Shown here: positions 23,401 through 37,000 of the stretch, one piece after another
Numbering within the stretch: position 1 is the stretch's first letter
How the letters are laid out: each line of letters opens with the position of its first letter
NCBI GenBank assembly: GCA_008921705.1
Contig: VFFE01007510.1
Span: 668,468 to 732,467, forward strand
Length of the DNA stretch: 64,000 nt
Source: Burhinus oedicnemus
Taxonomy: Eukaryota; Chordata; Aves; Charadriiformes; Burhinidae
Reading direction: 5' to 3'
The notes under the pieces: model-generated
What the model was told of the DNA's origin: nothing
The model's input: the letters and a program-made list of their open reading frames with translations, nothing else
Databases searched by the model: none
Made by a program: the position numbers and the translations under genes

Positions 23401-26400
23401 TCAAGCTGGAAAAGTCTCCCCTTTGTTGCCCTTTGTGATTCAAAAAGAGCTGCCAGCAGCAGTAGCTCACCTGTTGACTGCTGCAGTATTTTTCTCAAAA
23501 CTCTCTAGCTTAGCTGGATGAAAAATACTGAGTCAATTATAGTCACTATTAATATTCCACTGAAAAAGAGATTAGAGTCTTGTCATCCTTTTCACCATTC
23601 AAAAAGGTAAATAAATAATTACTCACAAAGTCAAAACTCCAAACACTCAACCCCTTTGAAAATTCACTTTTATTAAGAGACCCAAATGAAGCTGTATGTA
23701 TTTTACCTGAGTTTTAAACCACTTTGTAAGACTGATTTCTAGAAGTCTGTTTTCTGCTTTGTGAAGTTATATCAATGCTGTTTTCCTTAATCTGCTCTAG
23801 ACTTGGCAGAGGTAAATTTCTGATTAGTGTTTTCTTTCTTTTTTTTCCAGAAGCTGTACTACATCATAATCATCACCTAATTTTATCAAGTGCCTATAGG
23901 TCAGGGATCTGGCATGTGTCATTTCACCTCTGAGAGCATATTTCCAGTAAATGTAGTTTTCAGTTTCTACTTAAGAATGGATGTGGAGATGACTCAAAAA
24001 CTTCATGGTAAATTCCAAGTGAACTTTAAAAATTTGATTTGGCAAAGATACTACATGTTCGGTGTGTTACAGTATGATAATCAGTAGCTGTCTCAAAAAG
24101 TGATCAGCAGTTCTTCAGTAGGGAAAGGTCAAGAAATATAGCATGAGCTACTTTTGTAAATATACTGGAACATAACAATTTTCAGACAGAGATCTGTCAA
24201 GCTTTGTCTTCTATATGAAATCAGAAATGGAGCAATTGCGTTTGTGCACATGGACAATAATAGAATAGTGTTTCTCTTTGTGAAGAGGAGAAGTATCTCT
24301 GCTCACTTCAGGACAAGGTGTCAGGATATCTGGAGGCTGATCAAAGCTCTGCCTATCACTCCCTGCATGATTCTGGGATTCTTTTAATCACTGCCACTTA
24401 CTGTGAAAATGTATTACATGCAAAATTATTGTGAAGCTTAATTTATTGCTTGTAAATGCTTTGAAATCTTGAAATCTGCAGTAATTTTTTTTTTAATTCA
24501 TCTCTTCTTCCCAGTATTTTAAATTGAAATAAAAGGCTAGAAAAAAACATTACAATGAGCAAATATAATCTTTTGCATATCAAACACCCAATGATCCCTG
24601 AATCCTGTAGTTCAGTCTGGGAGTTGATCCTGTGCAATGTGCTTTGGTTCTAATGCAATAAAATGTGCACAAGTCTATTTGAGCATGAACCTTAGAGTGA
24701 TTGCCCATCTGCTTAAAGCAAGCATTTGCTCAAACACTTTGCAGATTGAAATCCAAGTGCTTGGAAACCAGTAGATTTAAGATCGGTAAGCACTGTTATT
24801 TGTGAGAGACGTTCTCACTTGTAATCCTTGGAAGGTGTTCTTATATGGCAAATTTCGATGCTGACTTCATATAACATCTTCAGCAGAGGAAGGACCAAGT
24901 CCTCATTCACATGCTCAACTATATCAGCTTGCGTAATTAAAGACAATACCCTTCGTGTTAAAGGATCTTTTATGCAAGTCAACACATTTATCTTTAAGGA
25001 AAAACATGAGCTCAAGATTGTAACATCTAACTTTATTTCACATTCTGAAGCTTCCAGAGTGCTTGCAAAACATTCATTTCAGACATTGTTTAAACTAGTA
25101 GTTAAGTATCTGACAGCCATACTGGTTATGCACCAAACAATCTGTGTTTTTAATCTCCCAAATCCAAGGGACATATAAAAATGTTTTGATATCCAGTACA
25201 GATTTCAGGAGGAAAAAGATACAGTACATTTAAGCTTCCCTTTCTACATTGTTTACTAAATATGATGTAATACAAGTAATAATATGCTGTGGAAAGTTCT
25301 ACTGTAATGTAATGTGCATTTACAATCCAGGAGTAAGAACTTATTCATCTAAAATGCTTTCACTCTCAAGGAACGAGCATTTTGGCCAGCCAGGTACACA
25401 CTGTAGACCAAGTTTTCTCTTCAAACAGTTCACTGAACTTAATAAACGAAGGGAGCAGGCTTGAATTCTGCTTTTCATAGGCATGTTAGAATAGGTGGCA
25501 TCACCTATTCTAAAGCCAGGATACTATGAACACACTCGTGCGTGCAATGAAGTTCACCACAATCAGTAAGACTCTAAAGGAAAAAAAAATATTATTAATG
25601 AATGAAATAACACAACTTTCTTTCTCCAGAGGACTATTGTTTTAATTCCATAGCCTGTGACCAGCCAAACACAGTTTTGCAGTCTTATCAGCAAGTCTTT
25701 CATGTAGTAGAATCCATAGTGTCTGTAGTGAAATGCTTTGTAAACTCTGTAAATTGTTGTTCTTCTAGCAATGACATATATCCTTCTAGAAGGGAAAATT
25801 TTGCACACTGAAAATAAAACAATGAAAGCCAGTCAGTAAATACATGCAAAATAATTGGCCTTTACAATAAGGAATAATTGTGGTTTGCAGTAAGTAGCGC
25901 TTGTAAGCTCAATGGTTGTAGTCATATTTGCAAATCAGATGATATCGGGCTGGAAGATTGCAGTCAGTGCTTCCTGAGGGTGCTGAGCTTGGCAAAGGGA
26001 TGCATGCTGCCAGTCTCCAAAAGCCCAGAAACTAAGATGTCAAGCATTTTGCCTGTTCTCAAAAGCTGCTGAATCTTTGTTCCTCCTAGAAGACAGATGA
26101 GAACTTGTTCTCTCTACAGAAGCACAGGACCAGCCCCTCAGAATCAGGAGTCCTGCAGCTGGGAGTTGCCCAGCCCTTTTAGGATGAAAAGGCTTATTTG
26201 TAAGTGAGGAGTAGGACTGCTCCTCTACTTGTGGAAATTCTTTACTCTTTATTTGAATATGAAATATTTAACAGGAAACTGATACAATAAGACTTTAGTC
26301 AGGCCCCATTTGCCTGTGCTGTTTCCAAATCCTCGACTTCTCACGTCAATGCAATTAGTTTCTACTAAGCCAGAGGTTAGCTTGACAGGATACACGTATA

Positions 26401-27100
26401 ACAGTCAAGAATATATGTCAACCTCAACTAAATACTCCATCTTTATCTTCATATTACAACTAATTGTGCAATCCCAGTATTCAGCCATAGATGTCTAAAA
26501 TCTTGCTTTAGTGAAAGACGAAATTTCAGTGAATAACTTGCCAGGAAGAATTAAATGTTGGTACAATTTCTGAAATACAATTTGAAATAAGGAAATGAGT
26601 AATCCCATAGCAAAACAGGAAACTTAATTAAAAAAATAGTTGTCATTCATGCTGCTTATCTTGATAACCAGAACTAGAAAAATGAAACATGAGGAGTTCT
26701 ACTCCCATGCAGCCTTGCTGGGTATTAAAATGAGACTACCTGTTCTGCTGGCTGCAGACAGAAAATTCATAGAATCACAGAATCATAGAAAATTCCTTAT
26801 AATTGTTACCATGCTTTTCGTATGTTGTTCAAAACTGCATGAAGCTTGGTATACTTCAATATTTTTCACATACTGTGGAGGGAATTTCATACAAGCAGCC
26901 CTAACATGGAGTCTTTTAAGATCCTTTACAAACAGCAGAACAGGATGTCTATGACCACAGCCAGGACTGTGATGTTAAATCCTCTACAAAGTCTGCACCT
27001 AAGGTTCCTCAGGCAGAAGCTGTTCTGTGATTATAGGAAGAAGGTGGGTAATGGGAGGTGTTCTCTGAAAATTTAACATCCTTGGGAAAATATGTAAAAC
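14466..27100. other. intergenic between VIP and MYCT1
   Basis: About 12.6 kb of AT-rich DNA with only short frames that lack splice context or recognisable domains. Two weak repeat traces: 18140-18190 resembles a decayed CR1 tail ('gagctggaagggacatctt'), and 26768-26795 holds an isolated ATAGAATCACAGAATCATAG-type CR1 terminus. Nothing else could be supported. The left end of the MYCT1 3' UTR probably lies in the last kilobase. Confidence 0.5.
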
Positions 27101-27119
27101 CAGATTTTTTAAAATTTTT

Positions 27120-27125
27120 TTTAAT
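27120..27125 (-). promoter_or_regulatory. MYCT1: candidate MYCT1 poly(A) signal (ATTAAA)
   Basis: TTTAAT on the plus strand reads ATTAAA in the MYCT1 sense, about 400 nt after the stop codon. The first canonical AATAAA downstream is at 26248-26253, which would give a 3' UTR of about 1.28 kb. I cannot tell which is used. Confidence 0.3.
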
Positions 27126-27523
27126 TTTTAAAAAGAAACAGAACAGTGAAATTTGCAGAAATGTGTGTATCAGTAATCCCTAACACGATCTGTTTCTTCA
27201 AGAAATGATCTGTTTTTTATGTGGCAGCATTTTCTTTCCTCTAAAGTAAAGATACAATGATTACAATTAAAGATACAACACTATAAATATGCAAGCATAC
27301 GGCAGAGCAGTAAATTAGAGCCAGCAGTGCAAAGACAAGTGATTCCTTGGACAGAGGGTTATTGCGCTCTAAGAAACTGCCACTACCCGCCTCTTGGCAA
27401 TGTATGTCCCCTCCGCAACGGCAGCCAGAGACTTCTCAGAGATCTTCATCATGCACAGAAAATTGTTGAGATGATTGAGGTTCCTCCTAAAATGCACGTG
27501 CGTGTTTGCAGCAAGGACCTAGC

Positions 27524-28056
27524 TCAGGAGTCTGGGAAAGCTTTTATGATGGTTTCATAGGCGGGTGGAGGTGTTTGCGTGGAGTGGCAGATGCGGAGGC
27601 TGTTGTTAGACCAGTGGAATTCGGGTCGACTTAAGCTGTTGGTGGTGCTTCCCACAAGGGTTGTGGTGGTGTTTGTGGGTGTGAGGGTGATCAGCTGACT
27701 GTTTGTCTCCACAGGGAGGGGAGGACTCTGCAGGAAAGGGTGGAAGGTGGACGCGCGGAAGCTTGACTTCCTGGGGAAAGAGTTGGCTTGTTCTAAGGAG
27801 GCTTGCCGTTGGAAGGTGAGGCTGGCCAGGCTGAGGTTGCTCCGACGTTCACAGCTGCTGTTGCGGTAAAATCCAGTCCTGCCGGTACTGTGACCATGGG
27901 AGGGGGGCCTGGACCGACGGCTGAAGGCTGAGGAGCTCCCCTGGGAAATGTGGGCGCTAGCTCTGCGACGGGACAAGCAAGTGAACAACACCCAGATGAT
28001 CCCTCCAATCACCAGTCCAACCACCATGGACACTGTGAAGGCTATTGTTATCTGCT
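27524..28056 (-). CDS. MYCT1: MYCT1 exon 2: membrane helix and cytoplasmic tail
   Basis: The acceptor TGTATTTCAG lies just before 28056, and the exon opens AG|CAG ATA ACA. It carries 177 codons plus TGA. An apparent upstream continuation (MYFCCIS) comes from reading into the polypyrimidine tract of the intron and is not protein. Serines in R-x-x-S contexts (RQAS, RKSS) are possible basophilic kinase sites. Confidence 0.96.
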
Positions 28057-31000
28057 CTGAAATACAGCAAAAATACACAGCAAAGTTATTTCATTAACTT
28101 GGAAGGATTTTCCTGCCAGAAAATGAATTGAAGATGGCAGCTTCCTTGAAAGATGAACAAACCCTAAGGTTTTTGTATGTAATACATGAACCTTACAATA
28201 CAAACACAGCAGTTCAGAATGCGCTCACTATATGATGTTTTTTCTTTAATTTGCATAATTCAACAACATCCAGAAAGTAGCTTGCATTTAGTATCAGTTT
28301 CTGTACCAATGTGTCCTGGTTTCAGCTGGGAAAGAGTTAATTTTCTTTCTAGTGATTGCTGTGAAGAGAATGTCAATAATGCGTATTGTCTTAGTTGTCG
28401 CTAAGTGATGTTTATGCTTTTCAAGGACTCTTTTCAGTTTCCCATAGAAGCTGAGAAGGAGCACAGACAGAACAATGGAATGGCCAGTGGAATATTCCAT
28501 ACCATAGCTGTCATGCTCTGTATATAAATGGGGTTGGTGGGCTGGGGAGGGAATCTGCAATCACTGCTCGGGACAGTGCCAATTCACCAGGTGGTGAGAG
28601 TGACTTGTGTCGTTATTATTACTGTTATTCTTGTTATTATTATTGTTATTTTCCATTTCTGTTATTGTTCTATTAAACTGTCTTTATCTCAGCCCACGAG
28701 GGTTTTTCTTCCTTTCCTTTTCCCCTCCTTTTGTCCCTCTTCTCCCTGCCCTTCTGAGGGAAGGGGGAGAACTGCGCGAGTGGCTGCATGGTCCCAGCTG
28801 CTGGCTGGGGTTAAACCATGACACCAATGCAAGGGAAAAGTCTTCAGTCTCTCCTGGAATCAGCTACCTGCCAGCCTCAAGGTGTGTCATAAAACTGCCA
28901 AGCATTTGCTTCTGTGGACAATATGAGGTGTGGATTTATGCACATTTGTCATTCTGTTTGTAGACATGTATGTTCTATGTGTACGTGTTTGCAAACTCAC
29001 TACAACAGTGATGTAGCTTCTGCCATGTTCTTAATGGAGTAAGCCTTATATTTATTACAACATGAGCACATGTCCCAGCCTTTTACTGTTAAGTAACAGA
29101 TACTTTAAATCCTCAAAATGATTAATGTAAGTTACTATATGCTAAATGATTATGGTCAGAGGTAATCATTAGTAATACTAAGTCTCTTGAATATTTCCCA
29201 TTCCCAATGCCCAATTTAAAGATGCATTAATCTGCCACTAAGAAAATTAAATTTCTAGCTCTTTTATAAATGCTTTCAAGAATTAAGAGATCTGAAAACA
29301 AAAAAAAAGCATGGCTAGGATTGTTTTCTCCCCCACGTGGCTTCACAGTGTGGAGGAATAACATTTTTTTCCCTGTATATTTCTAAGAATAGGACAGTTA
29401 CTTCAGAAAACTTCACTTACTTTTGCAACAGAGCACTAGGTTTATTGCTATTCTAAAAAAGTTCAGAGATACATTTGTAATCCTGGATAAGGCCTGAAAT
29501 GAACGCAAACCCCTTATAGATCCCCTCAAAATTCAAGAAGGGTTTGGAACACAAACAAGAAGGAACACTATCTTGACTACTGGTGGAGCAAAGAGGGAAT
29601 AAGTGAAAAAAAGCCATGGGACAGCTTGAAACATGTTTATTCTGTCTGTGCTGTGTTACCACGTTTATGAAGCATTTCTGTTGAAAAGGAAATTCTATTC
29701 ATTAGGTAAAGAAAGGTGAGTAACTTCTATAGCGTGCAGAAGCGCGGGCCAGCTAACACTGTCCCTGGCTGATCACCGTAACAGAAAGCAGTAACTCCAG
29801 GACTGGGATGCAGACGTTAGAGCCCAAAAAGGGCAAGATGAGACTAGGTTCAAAATTTTCTTGCAAAGTAAGAGCTGTTACCTTTCCCTTGAATTTATGG
29901 TGCTGCACAGTCATTTCCAGAAACCAAAATAAGGACATCGAGTCGGTGCTGTGGGAATTAGCCAAAGCAGGTGCTGGAGAGGCAAAGAGAGCCAGTGGCC
30001 CGTGGGATGGCTATGGAGAGCAGCCAGCAAACAGCAGAGGGAAAGCAGAGGTGGCAGGCACGGCCAGTGGGACTGGTTTGCAGGCAGAGGTACCCCAGTA
30101 TGCGCCAACAGATGCCTTTGCTTAAGTCAGGCCTTGGTGCCTAGCAAGGCTCAAACTTAGAGTAGGTCACTGCAGGAGGGTGAAAGCAAACATTTGCTTT
30201 CCTTCCAGCAGGGGAGGCATAAATGGTTATTGGTATAATTGCACTTTAAGAATTAGTTATTATTACCTTCCTTATCTACCTTCTTACTTTTCTGCCTTCA
30301 GTGAAAAATTGTTAGCTATGTGATTCATACTTGCAGCTGGGGAAAATTAGCTCCATGAGCACCAGAAAGTTTAGCATGAAATGTTCACAGGTTTCTGGGT
30401 GGGGTGACTCCAAGCAGCATTAAATTTGAACCTAGCCCTTGCTGCTGCCCATTAAGCCCTGTGAGAGGGGTAGTATATTCACCCTACATGCCTTTGCAGG
30501 TGTGGTTCTAGACAGGACCAACATTATCACGAATTACTGGTATCACCATGGATCTCCTACCCAAGTTTATTCACCTTACATTTTTTCATGACGTTCCATG
30601 GGGCCCAGAAATTTTAAGCCCTAATTAAGCCACTGATATTTTGGCTATACAATCCTACTGTCGCTTGCTCGTAACCTCTGCTTTCGGGTAGGCTTATAAC
30701 CTTTATGCTTTTCAACTGGGAAAATAAAGACTGGAGAGGACAAAGCATAAGATATTGTTGCAGAGCACTGCTCCGTCTCGGAACACTTTGTTGCCCTTTC
30801 CTTCAGAGGCGGACCAGCCTTGACCCTAAAATATAATTTTTCTTTAAGCACTCATTTTTGCAACTAAGAAACTCTTGACTGGGCACAGTAAAGTCAAAGG
30901 GTGATTGCCTGGTCTGCTTTTTGCAAGAATCCACAGGCAGCATCCTGCACTGCAGCTCCTGGCTGCAGATCAGAGCTCTGTCACCATAGGCAGCCTTCTG

Positions 31001-34000
31001 AAAAACTCATCATGATTCTGCCCTTTGTAAAACATCTTCAGAGGCACAGCAGGCCTTATCATACCCTTTTTGGTCAGGAATAGCCAATTATGTCATTTTA
31101 ATGGATTTAATGCATTCTGTTACTGCAGGTTCCTACTCATAGTCCCAAAGGGGGGAAGGGAGAGCCAGGACTTGGCCACTTCCAGTAGACTAAATCTAAG
31201 GGAGTTTCCTAAAGACAGCACTTCCCAAACACTGGAGCTGCAGTCTGAGTACCCCTACCACTGTCCCTGCGTGGCTATGGGAAAGCAGAGCAAGAACTAA
31301 TCCTTTCTTAGGCTGATTTCTTTTGCACCTCGGCTGGAACGTGAGTTAGGTTATTGTATTTGAGACTGCCAAGGGATCCCCCAGGCACGGGGCTCTGTGC
31401 TGCCACCTGATACCGCTGCTCCTCTTTGGGCGCTCAGCTCCCGGAGGGAGGAGGCGAAAGGGATCCCTGCGGGGCTCAGCAGCCTTGCGTGTAAGCAGAG
31501 CACAGCAAGCCACACAAGCGTACCTGGCTCTGGGGTTGCCATGCACCATGGTGAGGATTTGTCTCTGCATCCCTCTAGCCATAATTTTCACCACCTGCAC
31601 AATCAAATCAGCGTTTCGCACTGTTAAAAGCAGATGAGGGAATTGACAAAAGTATCGAGTGCAGCTCTTCAGTCCTTCCCACGTGCTGTTCCCCTGTGCT
31701 GGAGGTACAGCACAAACAATTATCCCTTTGGATAACGTCTTAATTTTCTTTAACTTCTTTGATTCTTTTATTTTTCTACCTCTGTATACGAATGTAAAAA
31801 TAGAGGGTCAAATTATTGCCTGGGGAAACTCAGCAGGGTTTACACTGACTATGGCAGTTATCATATAGTACCCCAAATGCTCTCATTTCCATTTGGACCT
31901 ACATTTAATCCTTTTGCTTCTTGTTATAGAAATATCACTAGACCCATTGGTTACAGACACTTTATTCTTTCTATTCCCAGACTCTCCCTGACTTCAGTGG
32001 GAGCTGTGGGTCACACTAATAGGCTGAACTTGCTTTTTGTTCACTCCCCGCAGAGGATGAATTTCACTGAAATGTAATTCAGGTCTAAAAACTTACACTG
32101 AAGAATTGTAAATCTATGCCCATTGATTTCCTCTTTAAAACGTTCAGGCGATCACAGCCCTGAGGTACATTGGAGAAAATACTACCAAACAGAGAAAAAG
32201 ATCAAAGGTAGAATGGGACTTGCTGCACCTGGGATCTTGAGGGGAACAGCTGGTTTTCACAGAGTTGTTTTTCTCATCCTTAATCTGGGCAACACCAGGG
32301 CAGAACTAGCCTTTCAGGAGAGTCAGAGCAATACTGACACGAAGTGTCTCCCAAGGAGCCATTATAATATCTTATGATTTCCTGAGATCTATGCATGTCA
32401 TTCTGTCCTCTGCTTTTAAGGAAGAAAAAAAAGGTAAAAATGTGAGGATAAGGTGGGGATGCTGCCAATAATAATAAGTCCCCCGGCGCTGGTCCCCTAA
32501 ATATGTTTTGATCTGTATGTTTCTCAGGCTGCTCACACTGCATGCTTTATTTGATTATGCCATAACCGAAAACATTTGGTACCCCATCTTAGTCAATTTT
32601 CTGCACTCTCACCTCTAACATCAGCTGAGGTGAAGGACAAAGGTTTTTTTCAACAATGCAGGACAGACTTCGAGGTACGAAGCCAGAAGTAAAAGGATAA
32701 GGAAACAAAGCAACTGAATATCTTAGCTACATTATTTTCTCATCTGTAGTACTTCCAGTGTGTCCATGCAAACAAGGCTGGAGATTCAGAACCCACAGTA
32801 ACACCCATGACTTCTGGATGTTACCCCGGATCTGAACACCAAGGCAGTACATGTCTGTCAGCCCAACATCTATCCAGATCAGGCAATTCCTTCTGAAGTC
32901 TGATTGTTCCCTCCTCTCTGATTTCTGCATGCAGTCTTAAGCAAATGCAATGCTACAGGTTTGTACAGGGGATTATTGCCTCTGCTATGCCCAGCTTTTT
33001 CTTGGCTGTTGCAGCTTTCTTTAAGGCTTTCATAACTTTCCATAAACTGCATATATGAAGTTTTAGTGTATATCCTATCAAGTTCATAGCCTCTAGCAAG
33101 TCCTTAACACTCTATAGAATCCACACAGGAGAAATTTGGATATGTTATCAGTAAAGATGATAGACTGGCTGATAAGGTGCTTTTCCTAGTTATGGCCATG
33201 AAACAAGTTCTTCCCATCCAGCCTGGACATCAGTAGCAAGGCCAACCAATGGGGGCTCATACCGATCAGTAAGTCTTCTGAGAGGAGGACTACGTTCTTT
33301 CCTTCCTCACCTTGAGGTATACCTCACCAAAAATTAGCAACACAGGCCCTACTTAGACTTGTCAGTCCCTGGATCAACCAAACTCTTCATAAAATAGATT
33401 TTCTTTTTTGTGGCAGAGGATCCTGTCTCTATCATGGAGCTTAGCAGGATCCTTGCAGACGAACTCAGGTCAATCTCTTATTTCTGTGAGGGTTTCATTT
33501 TCCTTTCCTTTGTATGGGCCATATCAAATAGCAAGACATCCCTTTGAATTCAAAACACGTTTGCATCGGGGATTCATTTTTCCAAGGAATCTCCCTCTTG
33601 CCCTCAGCTCTGGCTGCAACAGGCTGGAGCAGCATTTTACTCCCTGAACTCAGGAAATCCTTGGGACTTGCATTTTTCCCATAGTCTTACCATAATTTCC
33701 CCAAGGTGTAAAGTTAGGGTGGGCACAAGATATTCCTAGCCCCATGCTCACAAATATATACATTTGTAAACTTTTCAGCTGGCCAAGTATATGAAGGGAT
33801 GGTAGTACCTCTCAAAATCATAAGCAGCAGCTTCAATGAGAGCATCTCAGAGCAAGAACCAGGGTGGGGCAGGGAAAGAGGGGACAAAATACTTAATGCA
33901 AAGGAAAGAGACATGGAAAAGCATCTTTTAGTGAGGCTGTGTACACATGACTTGAATTTGAACTGCATATTTGCCAATAATAGCTAATAAAGCTAATAAA

Positions 34001-37000
34001 GAGCATCTGTTCTGGTCATGCTATTGCTAAGCACAAGGAGACAGGAAACACCAATAGGGTGAGATGATACCTACACATTTAATTTGATTTCTACTGGGTG
34101 ACTTCCAAATATTCTTTATGTTTTGGAGCTGTTATCTTCTAGTTACTGCTTTATTAAAAGAGAAATAAATAAGTAGTTTTATCTTAAAGTTATTAGAAGT
34201 GGTAAGGCAGCTTGTCAGTCAAGAATGGTATTGTTCAGCGTTCAGGCTCAGCTTTCTACAGAGACGTTTTACTCATATTACATTAGAGCAAGATTCTGTT
34301 CATTTACTTCAGCAACTGAAAGTAATCTTCCCATTGTTCTTTTCTTCCACCTGCCCAAAACTGCACACCTGACATGCAAACTTTTTTTTCTGTGTGGGCT
34401 CCAACAGGCTTGTATGCAGAATGTAAAAGCTCACTGATTTCAGCTGTATTAGCATTAGGAAGCATCAGAACATACTACCATGTTATATAGTGGAAAAGAG
34501 CTATTTTTATAACTTCAATCCAAATTTTAGAATTCTAAATTTGTTTCCATTTTCATTCTTTCCTTCTCACATTTTTGTGAGGTTTCTTTCCTTTATGTCA
34601 TGTCATATGCCAGTGAGACAAAACTTGTGTAAGCTTTCCTCCCCCTACGTGCACGCATGCTTGTGCACAGGTGCATTGCCTTGTCCCAAAGCTGAAAAGC
34701 CTTCACAACTGGTAGGGGGTTTGATCTCAGACATGGAGAAATTCAGCTCAGCCTCCGTCTCACCCTGTATTTTTTTCCCAAATGAAAGCTGAATATAAAA
34801 AAACACACAAACCAGTATGGGAATTCATACCTGAACATTGCACAGCTTAACGTAGAGCACCAGCTAGTGTATTAAAGCATGAATTGCACTTAAAAATGAC
34901 AAATCTAGTAACCCGATCAGTAACAATGGTTCAGATCCTGTTCTACAGGAGTCTCAATGTCTCAGGTTTCAAGTGAGGTTCAGGTAAGTCACCAGCAGAT
35001 GTTCATAGCAGAGCCTTATTTGTGCAAATCAGACAGGAGCAGCCAGGGTCAATCAAAGTTTCAATAAACTCATAGCACCTTCCTACAGCTGTAGCAAATC
35101 TCTCTCTCTAAGCTGGCCAGGCTGCAGCTACTGCTCCTCATGCATCCTGGGCAGCAAGTCTGGAAAGGAAGAATACCCTGGGCCCAGAGAGCCACCACTT
35201 TTTCCTATCACAGAAGCTTTGAAGTGATTTGAACTACTTGAAATTTTATGCTGGTTCAATCAACTCCAAGAAAACTTAATTTAAAGCTGGGGCTGGTTCC
35301 AGTAGCCAACTCCTGTGCTGCTGTTGTCACGCTGAGCTCGAAAAAGCAGTTTCTCTGTATCTGACAAGTGTTGTCATTAATATCTTCCCAATCTTTGTCA
35401 CTAATTGTATTAGCAAAACAGCCTCTCATTTATCATTTGTAGGCAGTCCATGATTCAGTTGGGTGGGTGAATCAGTTGCTGTGTAATATCAACCAGCTGT
35501 GATCTTAGTCATGGCAAAAGTTTAAGAAAGGTCATGCAAGATTCTTGTGGAAAGAGTGAGAGTGACAGGCTACAGCACAAGGTGGTTCAGGTAGTTGTGA
35601 CGTCCAGAAAACAAACAGGCGAGGATGGTGGCATCTGGAAAACAGAATCTGTGAAAAAAAAAAAGCTGAAATAGAAGCAGACTGTGCAGGACGTGAGAAC
35701 TAATAAACAAAATAAATAAGATAGGCTGTCCAAAATGTTGCTGCTCTGCATTCAAACACAGCTTGCTAGAGAGATGTTTCATTTGGCCTGTGCTAGTGCA
35801 AGATTCTTTTCTGCAGCAACGGACAGTAATTCTCCCACTTCACCTAACAAATACACAGTTGCTTTTATTTCTACTGCAGATAAAATAAAAAGTACTGGAT
35901 TTAAAAAATGTGTTTCTATCTGTGAAGACAGGTAAGAACTAGAATAGATAGCCCAGGTAGGAGGTGCATCTACCCCCTTTAAAGATTTTAAAAACCAGTA
36001 TCAGTCAAGAGATGTTATAATATCCTGTCTTGAAAAAAGAAGGTAGAACAGATGACAGTTCAAGGCCCACACTGACGTTATTTTGTGCAGTTTCTAAGAC
36101 TTTCTTCGGTCAGGTAAGCAAATAGGCTCTGGAAGTGTCTGAAAAATTATTAAGTAAATGACAAGGTAAAAAAAAAAAGCAGTCTGTGCCCTTCGATTAA
36201 TACTCTAAAATGCAGAGGGAATGGCTGTTTATTAGAGGGTTAAAGTCACAAAGAGCCACCTACCTAGGAACAAGATTGCCCTCTGCTGGAAATTTATGCT
36301 GCAAATCTAAACAATACATAAAATACCTTAATTCTGATAAAACAGGGTGTCATTAGAATCATAGAATCACCTAGGTTGGAAGGGACCTTTATGATCATCG
36401 AGTCCTAACATTCCAAAACCACCACTAAACCATGTCCCTAAGCACCATATCTTTTAAATACCTCCAGAGATGGTGATTCCACCACTTCCCTGGGCAGCCT
36501 GTTCCAATGTTTGATGATCCTTTCGGGGAAGAAATTTTTTCCTGATATCCAATCTAAACCTCCCCTGGCGCAACTTGAGGCCATTTCTTCTCATCCTATA
36601 GCTTGTTATTTGGGAGAAGAGAATGACCCCCACCTCGCTACAATGTCCTTTCAGGTAGTCGTAGAGAGGGATAAGGTCTCCCTTCAGCCTCCTTTCCTCC
36701 AGACTAAACAACCCCAGTTCCCTCAGCTGCTCCTCAGAAGACTTGTGCATTAGACCCCTCACCAGCTTCGTTGCCCTTCTCTGGACACACTCCAGAACCT
36801 CAGTGTCTGTCTTGTGGTGAGGGGCCCAAAACGGAACACAGTATTCGAGGTGGGGCCTCACCAGTGCTGAGTACAGGGGGACGATCACTTCCCTGGTCCT
36901 GCTTGCTACAGTATTCTTGATACAAGCCAGGATGCTGTTGGCCTTCTTGGCTGCTTGGGCACACTGCTGGCTCCTATTCAGCTGGCTGTTGACCAGCATC

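Noticed and set aside
28057..28078. MYFCCIS as the MYCT1 N-terminus
   Set aside because: It reads through the polypyrimidine tract and AG acceptor; the phase-matched exon 1 at 50.7 kb is the true start.
28294..28560. 88-codon minus frame
   Set aside because: It is the antisense of the solo LTR.
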